A stretch of 64,000 nucleotides of DNA, taken from NCBI GenBank assembly GCA_963210315.1, contig OY723273.1, positions 1,302,001-1,366,000 of the forward strand, given 5' to 3'. The notes beneath the pieces were generated by a model. The model made no database searches. It saw nothing but the letters and a program-made list of their open reading frames with translations, and was not told where the DNA came from. Positions 53,293-61,572 of the stretch are shown one piece after another. This stretch comes from Rhynchopus euleeides (lineage: Eukaryota > Euglenozoa > Diplonemea > Diplonemida > Diplonemidae). The translations under genes and the position numbers were made by a program. Every line of letters begins with the position of its first letter. Position 1 is the stretch's first letter.

Positions 53293-54186
53293 GTGACGTT
53301 TCCTCGCTTCGTGGACTTCTCTTTGGGAGTATTTACTAAAAATATGATTCCCAGAATCCTGTCGTCCTGACATAGCTCGACACATAATGCAGATCCCCGA
53401 CACTTCCTGCCCAGATGTCACGGGTGGTGACAGCGTGTATGTGCACGATCCACCGCACCCTTTCCTATTGACAATCGATGAAGACAAGAGAGGGTCGCCC
53501 TTTGGGGGTGGGGGGTTTTTTTGTTTACTGCAAACATGTTGTTTTAATCTTCCGGAAATTCGCGTTTCTTTCCACACACCCCACTCCCCAACCTAAGAAC
53601 CCACCCATTTCCCCCGGTGTGTGCGTTGACAGAACCCGCCCCCCCCTCGGCATTCCAAAGTGTATGGTGTCAAGGAGAGACTACGTATTGCGTTCAGACA
53701 CCCGGTCGTGTTTTAGTGATACTGTGTTCAACACACCCTCCCGTTGTGCATTGATCTGCCTTGTACAACATATCTGGTGTAGTGGCTACAAAAAGGACTA
53801 ACATTGCAAGAAGGTGATGGGCGACTTACTTTTCCATTCACTCTCGACGATCAAACCCCCCCCCCCCCCCTCGGCGTGTGCCTCACGCCCAACAGCGCAC
53901 CCCAGAGGTTGTGGCGGTGGTGGCGGCGTGTGTGGGATATACTCCTACAGTTCACCTGCCCCGCCGCCTTGACTTTTTCAGATCAGCTTCATCCCCAGCT
54001 GGCAGGGTCGCCACTCCCCGTAACCCGCCGTGTGGTTCGCGTAGTGTGGCGACACACCTTGCCCCTGGGTGTGGTGAAGTTGCATGGCCTTTGCGTGCCT
54101 CACGTACACACCCCACATCTTTTCTGGTTCGGCTCTATCTCTCACCCCCCCCCCCCCCCCCACACATTTTTTTGCGTGCAGGCATG
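53293..54186. other. Spacer, no gene seen
   Basis: C-rich tracts at 53858-53871 and 54148-54161. GTGGCGGCGTGTGTGGGATA near 53918 repeats 37837. No protein-like frame. Confidence 0.45.
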
Positions 54187-54455
54187 TCGCTAAGCGTCGA
54201 CCGTCGACCCAGTGATTTTGGGTTTCCCCCCCCATAAAAAAGCGTCGACCCAGCGTCGACCCAGTGGACTGGGTTGACGCTTGGTCGAGGCTTGGAGCGT
54301 CGACCCAGTGGAACTGGGTTGCCATTCAAGCCTGGACCAAGCGTCAACCCATTTATTACACTGGGTCGACGCTAACCTAGCGTTGACCCGGTTACACTGG
54401 GTCGACGCTCACCAAGCGTCGACCAAGCGTCAACCCACTTTCACTGGGTCGACGT
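54187..54455. repeat. Cluster of GCGTCGACCCAGT palindromic words
   Basis: At least a dozen copies of (G)CGTC(G/A)ACCCA and its complement TGGGT(C/T)GACGC alternate in both orientations within 270 bp, many paired around CAGTG/CACTG. SalI-type GTCGAC cores recur. The arrangement can fold into several alternative hairpins. An isolated copy lies at 54994. Confidence 0.8.
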
Positions 54456-54486
54456 CGAAGAGAGTATGGTTTTGCAGGAACAGATG

Positions 54487-54715
54487 ATCACTACCGTGGC
54501 CTCCGGCGGCTGGGGGGCTCCGCCCCCCAGACCCCCCTGTGGCGTGTGTCTCGTACTCAAGTCATTCGATTCCCACCGGGTCAGGGAATCCAACCACTCC
54601 AGTCGCCTCAGGGGGACACAGCCAACTCACACAGAATCTGTACGCCCACAATGAACAGATGTTCACTACCGTGGCCTCCGGCGGCTGGGGGGCTCTGCCC
54701 CCCAGCCCCCCTATC
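54487..54715 (-). repeat. GC-rich composite repeat, copy 3 (reverse)
   Basis: Reverse of 12181-12463: ACTACCGTGGCCTCCGGCGG, CTGGGGGGCTCCGCCCCCCA, spacer with CAGCCAACTCACACAGAATC, then the second block at 54664-54715. Confidence 0.75.
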
Positions 54716-55744
54716 TCGCGTGCCCGTCTAGTAACCAAGTCCTTGCGCTTTGACGGCCGTGGCATATCAGGGGGCAGCGTCGAAACCATGGTCCCGAAAG
54801 CCATTTTTTGGTTTCCTCCGGCACCCGACGGCGCGAGCGGGAGAGGAACCACGGAAGGAACCCAGCGCCTCACACCGTGCCCACCTAGTGGTCCACCGAT
54901 GGGAAAATTTGGCAACAACACGAGCGCGCGCGAAGCGCGCGCGAGAAAAATTGACCCCTAGTGTTTTCCCCCCTGACCCCCCCCCAAAACAGGAGCGTCA
55001 ACCCACCAAATCTCCAAAATCGAAAAGTTAGCGACAGGCCTGTTTTGCGTGTCCCGTGTCTGTCTCTATTAGTACTGCCTCCGGGCAAGAGGGGTTCCCG
55101 TTTTGCTGGCCCTGCCTTTTGTTTTCGTGTGACATCACGCCATCTTACCATCATCCAACCACCTCCGTGTATGGTAGCCCACATTGAGATTCCGGAAACT
55201 GAGTTGCGGTTTCCTGCGTGTGTTCGCCCGGCAGTGCGGGGTTCGCCCTGTGCCTCCCCTTGACTAACCGAGAGGAGGCACAGGTGGCTGCTTGCGTGGC
55301 CCGAACCCCCTGGGTGCCGGTGTGGCACGACAACCTTCTCTGACAGCCCTCTGATATCCTTCGGCGGGCAACTCAGGGGATCTCGTGCAGACACCGCCAC
55401 TCGCCACAAGCCTGCTGTGCGGGGCAGATTTCGGGGTAACTCCGAGAGAAATGCCGGAAATCAGAAGCCGTCACGTATATGCCCTCCTTTCTTCTGTCAC
55501 CCTTCCTTTGGATCAGAAAGAGCTTTCGGCTGCGTGCTTATGCCACAGCCGGCCTTGCGCTTTCTGTTTCCAGAGACACTTTGCATTCACTTCCAAAGCT
55601 ATCCCTCAAGGTGGAGGAAAATCCTGCAGCGGCGAAGTCTGCATGTCCCCAACTCTTCTGCGAGTCGAGAGCTGTCCCTGGGTAGGGTCCCGCATACAAC
55701 TGCGGGGATAGGGGGGGGGGGGGGGGTGTTTTTCCCACACGGTG
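54716..55744. other. Spacer, no gene seen
   Basis: Contains the short palindrome GCGCGCGCGAAGCGCGCGCG at 54923. No convincing coding frame; a 16-G run lies at 55709-55726. Confidence 0.45.
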
Positions 55745-55836
55745 GGATCTTGTAAATTTTACATGTATAACTACAAGTATAATACATGTATTATACATGT
55801 ATAATACTTGCATGTCAACTATTATACATGTATAAT
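55745..55836. repeat. A/T-rich ACATGTATAAT palindromes
   Basis: TACATGTAT, ATACATGTATTATACATGTA and TATACATGTATAAT are overlapping palindromes directly abutting the left end of the next repeat at 55837. Confidence 0.7.
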
Positions 55837-56321
55837 GGGGGTATGGAAATTTAGTCATTCTTAGTCACTTTTAGGCGATTTACGCGCGGTTTTTCGGCTG
55901 GGGAAAAGAGAGTAAGATTTTCGAAAAAAATCGATTTTTTCGCAAAAAATCGCATTGTGTCGTAGTCGCGCGTAGTCACCCGTAGTCGCCAGGTCGAGGT
56001 TACCAGATTCCATACCCCCCCGGGGTACTGAATTACCGATTTTTCGACATGTCGAAAAAAATTTTTTTTTGGCCGAAAAAAAAATTTTTTTTTTTCGGCC
56101 GACTAAACCGAAAATCGGGCCCTCTGGGGTGCCACACCGATATTTTTCGGATTTTTTTCGGATTTTTTTTCGATTTTTTTTGGTTGGGGTGGCCACCAGT
56201 CCAGGCTGCTGCCCCAGGGTGGCCGGATTTTCGACATGTCGAAAAAAAATTTTTTTTGGCCGAAAAAAAAATTTCCGGGGGGCTTCGCCCCCCGGACCCC
56301 CCACGCCCCCCGCCCCCCCCC
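55837..56321 (+). repeat. Second copy of the Harbinger-like element's left end
   Basis: 55837-56075 matches 42268-42505 nearly base for base, starting GGGGGTATGGAAATTTAG. After that it diverges into CGACATGTCGAAAAA palindromes and A/T runs, then a G/C-rich end (GGGGGGCTTCGCCCCCC) reaching the CCTAGG at 56322. It may be a solo or rearranged end, or a non-autonomous relative. Confidence 0.75.
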
Positions 56322-57825
56322 CCTAGGCATACAGTGCAAACGATAATTATTATCGCATACGATAATTATTATCGTATTCCCATTATCGTATATTATCGTA
56401 TACGATAATATACGATAATGGTGCGATAATTTTTTTGAGATTTTCGGAAAACCAGAAATCAGCCCAGAGCACATTGAAAAAGTGGTAAATGTGGAGCCGG
56501 AAGCTGCCATTTTTGCTTCTTTGAATTATTGGTGACGGGGGGCTTCACTCAGAAGTGTAGAATGTCCCTCACAAATGGGTAGCAGAGACACAACACACAT
56601 AGTGCCATGACATGCACATCACTATGTCTGTCTGAAGAAGTTTCAGGCACAGTGGGGCGGAGAGGACTCTGGGGATTGGGCAGTGGCCGTTCCACATGCC
56701 CTTCCCCTCGTGACTTACACCCTGTCGCCACCCCACTTCATGGAAAACATGACTACGCAGCAACAGGGTCATACTTGCGGCGGTATGCAACCACCAGTAC
56801 AGCCTGTTGCGGGTTCGCAAAGCCGACTGGTACGCTGCCTTGCCGTCGGGACCCAGATACTGAGGACACCCCTGTGAGAACACTGAGGGAAGACGTTGGA
56901 CTAGCCTAGTTGAAGCAGGTGTCGGGGTGACCGAGACAGAGCACCCTGCCCAGAACATGAACAAGAAAGACTGTTCGACTGATGGGGAAGAACCTGATAG
57001 GCAGGTGTGGTCTTCGGTGCAATGTTTGGAGAGATCAGGAGATTTCTCTTCAAGGCTACCACTTATGTTGGACTTGGCCTTCGCTCCCGTGAGCAGTGAA
57101 AAAGTGAGGAACACCGTTCTTCCCCTCTGACTGACGACCAGTGATGACATAGCGAAGGACCTTGAATGGGGTTTGAACCCGAGAGAGTCAATACTCAACC
57201 AAAGGTATTCTTCAGGACCTGGCACGGAACGGGCGATACGAACGCTCCCACCGTGCGCACGGACCTGTCTGCAACTCTACAAGGAACCACGGGATGGCGT
57301 GCGCACATCACCTCGGAGGCCTCAAGGAGCCTGCCTGACCTGCACGACTCCGCTGCGCTACAAGGCGGAGCTCGGGCGCCATCCTCACCGACAGCAAGGC
57401 AAGGGGTGATGATCATCTGGAGACACCTGAGCCCATGCAGGATCGGAGAGACGCGATCCACCTGAGGGAGACCACCATCCACCTCCTTCGGACAGACCAC
57501 ACAGCCTTGTCGATGACCACAGCAGCCCGGACACAGACCAGTACGCGTACCCTGCCTGCAGCACCGGACCCCACAGGCTCATCTTACCCTTCCTGGTGCT
57601 GGGAGAATGGTAGTGATCTCTATTTTGTGGCTGATTGTGGCCCTTGGCGGGGTTTGGTGGCGTTTGGCGGTGGTAAACTGGAGATTTCGGTGATTGGTTT
57701 CGGGCAAAATCAGGTGGGTATCGCATACGATAATGGGATTATCGTATGTTATCGCATACGATAATAATTATCGTATCCGGTCGTATACGATAATGGGATT
57801 ATCGTATACGACGATTATGCCTAGG
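56322..57825. mobile_element. CCTAGG-chain element A
   Basis: Begins CCTAGGCATA (56322) and ends ...TATGCCTAGG (57825), inverted. Subterminal regions at both ends are packed with ATACGATAAT/ATTATCGTAT palindromes (56340-56425, 57720-57815). Interior 56500-57700 has no intact gene. A fragment near 57230-57350 (RTCLQLYKEPRDGVRTSP, GACLTC) faintly resembles a LINE C-terminus. Outside both CCTAGG copies lie inverted G-rich tracts with CGGGGGGCGTGGGGGG. Confidence 0.7.
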
Positions 57826-59097
57826 GGGGGGGGGGGGGGGCGGGGGGCGTGGGGGGCGGAGGGCGTGGGGGGTCAAATGCCCCCCCTTTTACGTGGATAA
57901 ACACGATTTTTCAAAAAACCGGCGCAGAGGCCCCAAAGCCCCCGTAAACCCTCCAAACCCCCCCAGATCGGTCCGGAAACCCATCGAACCCCACTTTTCC
58001 ACCATTCCGGGCACCTCAGGTGCCCGAATTGGGGTACCTAAATTTTGTGCCACCGTTTGGTACCGTACAGTGCCACTGTGTGGGAGGTTGGAAAAGAAAA
58101 TGCCCCAACACACCACATCTGAGGGTTGCAATGCATGTTGCTTGCCAACCACGTCATCCGGTGGGTGTCAGGCGCTATGTAGGTGGCATCAGCCAGGTCT
58201 TCGATGTGTTCTGGCTTGTATATGTACCTCCCTGGGCACAGGCACTGCCTTTGTCGCATCAGCCAGGTCTTCGATGTGTTCTGGCTTGTATATGTACCTC
58301 CCTGCGGCACAGGCACTGCCTTTGTCCCCCACACCAGCCACAGAGAGCGTATTGTACTCGGTCCACGGTTGCTGATTCATTGTGATGCGTTGTATCCTCG
58401 AGTGAACGTCACACACTAGTGGCACCACCACCCGCCATCCGAGAGCTGTATTGACTTTGCGCCCTTCCGTTGCATTCACCTCGCCACGCATATTGCACTG
58501 TTCAGTATCAGTGCTCTTGGGCCAGGCAAAGTAGACCGCAGCAACTACCAATTCTGCACAATGGGTACCACGACAGCGCACTTCGTGTGTTCCCGGAATG
58601 TACAGCTCGTGTTGCAACAGTCGTTGTCAACACATCCCGGTTGTGGAGCACTGCTGCACAGGAATCACACGACCATCTGGACTTGTTCCGTACCTACAGG
58701 CAGCCTCCCGGTGCATGGTGACAGGGAGGTACATATACAAGCCAGAACACATCGAAGACCTGGCTGATGCCACCTACATAGCGCCTGACACCCACCGGAT
58801 GACGTGGTTGGCAAGCAACATGCATTGCAACCCTCAGATGTGGTGTGTTGGGGCATTTTCTTTTCCAACCTCCCACACAGTGGCACTGTACGGTACCAAA
58901 CGGTGGCACAAAATTTAGGTACCCCAATTCGGGCACCTGAGGTGCCCGGAATGGTGGAAAAGTGGGGTTCGATGGGTTTCCGGACCGATCTGGGGGGGTT
59001 TGGAGGGTTTACGGGGGCTTTGGGGCCTCTGCGCCGGTTTTTTGAAAAATCGTGTTTGTCACCCCCATTTGACCCCCCCTACCCCCCCCCCCCTAGG
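57820..59097. mobile_element. CCTAGG-chain element B: fold-back relic of the element D family
   Basis: 57870-58240 and 58725-59083 are long inverted arms (roughly 360 bp, few mismatches) starting GGTCAAATG. The first part of the arm equals the terminal arm of element D (61573-61780). The inner part is the reverse of the 3' end of D's transposase gene (YKPEHIEDLADATYIAP). The loop, read on minus, still shows decayed transposase pieces (CNMRGEVNATEGRKVN; D has CKLRGEMNVTEARKLY). Bounded by CCTAGG at 57820 and 59092. Non-autonomous. Confidence 0.8.
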
Positions 59098-61572
59098 CAT
59101 GGGCCCCCAAACATATTTTTCATAAACATATATTTTTGCCAAAAATATGTTTCATTTTCGCATAAAAAAATATTTTTATATTTTTCGAAAATATTTCCAA
59201 AATATTTTTATATTTTGGAAATATTTTGAAAATATTTCGAAAATATTTTTATATTTCGGAAATATTTTGAAAATATTCCAAACATAAAAAAATATGTTGA
59301 AAATATTCCAAACATAAAAAAATATTTTCAAAAATATAAAAATATGTTGGAAAAAACCTTCCTAATCCGGCGATTTATAGGGGGACCCTTTTCGAATTTT
59401 TTTTGGGGAAGGGGTAAATTGAACGTTTTTGGCCATTTGAAGCCACTGCGAGCATTCCCGGGCCTCGGAAATCAGATTTTTGCCCCTGAAATGCGGTACC
59501 GGTCCGGACGAAAATCCGAAAAATTCGCGCCAAAAAATGACCCCCGAAGCTGCGGTCTGGGTCCAAAGGATTTGTGCCAAGGGCCGTTATGGACACCCCG
59601 TAAACCCTTCTGGGACCAAAAAGTGCACGAAAGGGGTTAAAACGGCCTAATTCGTTGATTTGTTGCATTTCCCAGCCAAAAATCGATTTTTTGGCTTGGC
59701 GAGTAGTTGGCGAAAATCGCGAAAAATCCCAAAAATATCGATTTTTTACATGGAAAATGGGACCAAAAACCGGGTTCTGGCCATTTCTGGGTGGTTTTTC
59801 GGGGTTTCCAGACAATGTTCGCCATTTTTCTGCCCGAAACCCCAGCCTGCTTGCATACACGTTAAGTCGAATAAATTAGACATAAGCAGAAGAGCAACAT
59901 CATCATGTTCGTGAGAATGTCACCCCCCAAGCGGAGGCCGAGGGTGACATTCTCTCGGGGTACCCTCGGTAAGTCTAATAAACTAGACATAACCAGAAGA
60001 CCAACATCATCATGTTCGTGCTAGCACTTTGTGCGCCAAAAAACAGGTTACGCTCTTCATTTGGCTGCGTTCAACGAAAAAAAGACACTTCTTTCTGGAG
60101 TTTAGCTAGCACGATTCAGTTGGTCAAATCATGTGTCTGGTTTCTTCTGCCCCCCACCCCCGTGCAAGGTCATGTGCCCCATCCCATCGCTTGTTGTCTT
60201 GATTGCAGGGCTCCGCACTTTTTTGCTGTGCATGCTTGCGCTTCTCGCCTCCACACACCACCCTGGGGGGAGGGACAGAGGGCGGAGGGGGCTACACACT
60301 TACACAACCGATTCGGTCAAACAATGCCACGTCATCCCCATTGGGGTCCTGGACCGCGGCGTCTCTCCCAGCGAATTGGTGTCGTCATCAGGCAGGCTAA
60401 GTAGTTGTCTACACAGGACATTGGTTTTAAGGGGGTCTGAGTTCTGCGGAACTGGCTTCAAGGGACGCCCCCTCGTAATGACTGGGTGGATGGAGCCAAG
60501 TAATACCAGGTGGTCGGACACCGGAACTCTCGGCATTTATTAGTCGCGGGAACTGTGTCCGTGTGGTAGGTGACCCCTTCCGATTCCACTGATTCCACTC
60601 TTGAACATGTAGTGTTGAAAGATACTTGGTGTTCTGATGTTTTACAGGGTACTTGACAAAGGAAAGAGGGTGGTCAGTCTTGTGATCCACCCTGAATCCT
60701 TCCTGTGAGCAGCAGATCCACAACACCTCGACTTCTTTCAGCGGCTGTATTGATATTGCCTGACACAGCAAACATGATTCAATTGGAGGAACAAGCCTCG
60801 TACACCAGCGGCCCAAAAGGTGGATTTCATGTATGGTTTTAGGATTTCCCTTACTACTGATGGTGTAGAGACTACAAAGCCTGACCTGATGACGCCGCCA
60901 TGAACCTGGGAGACACGCCGCGTGAGAAGGGACCTCGGTGCGGGGTGGCGTGAAGATCCTGCCTGAGTGCCCTCGTCGGGACCCGCGGTAAACCGTGGCG
61001 TTCCCCCCGAGGCAAGTCCAGGACGAAGGTTGCAGATAACCGCTGCACCTCTTCGTCCGAAAGGAGCTCACAGGATAGGGGAACTGCCCACACCCCACTC
61101 ACGACAGTGTATCCGAAAGGTGCACTGCGCGTGTGGTGGCGGTGTCGGGTCCAGACCCACCTCGTTCCCCCATGCCCGTCAGTTGTTGCCCCTCCAGGGG
61201 TGGCTGCTGTCTGGCATGGGGGGCGCCCTCCCTGCCTTGCAAGGAAAAATGTAGAACGGCATGCTGCCCGTTTCTTCATTTTTTCACCTTGCCTGGCAGG
61301 GGGGGGCCCACCCTCACGGGGGGAAAAAGAGGAACGGCATGCTGCCCGTTCACTCTTTTTTCCTCCCGTCGTGGGTGGGCCCACTTCCGGCCATAAAATT
61401 GGCCGGAAATTTTTTTCAGCAAAAAATCCATTTTTTGCTGAGCATAGAAAAAATATTTTGGAATATTTTTTGGCAAAAATATTTTTGAAAATATTTTTTG
61501 AAAGTTGCAAACATAAAAAAATATTCTGGAATATTCTGGCCCAAAACATATGTTTGGGGCACTATGCCTAGG
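59092..61572. mobile_element. CCTAGG-chain element C
   Basis: Begins CCTAGGCATGGGCCCCCAAA (59092); its right end read inward is CCTAGGCATAGTGCCCCAAA (ending 61572). Subterminal zones (59115-59345, 61400-61545) consist of AAATATTTTT and CAAACATAAAAAAATAT words. Interior has no intact gene; minus-strand frames at 60427-61098 are not convincing. Direct repeats of GAACGGCATGCTGCCCGTT at 61255 and 61333. Confidence 0.7.
59863..60020. repeat. 51-bp direct repeats flanking a small hairpin
   Basis: TAAGTC(G/T)AATAAA(T/C)TAGACATAA... to ...CATCATCATGTTCGTG occurs at 59863-59913 and 59970-60020 with three or four differences. Between them GAGAATGTCACCC and GGGTGACATTCTC pair across 16 bp. The latter side resembles 26157. 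Confidence 0.75.
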
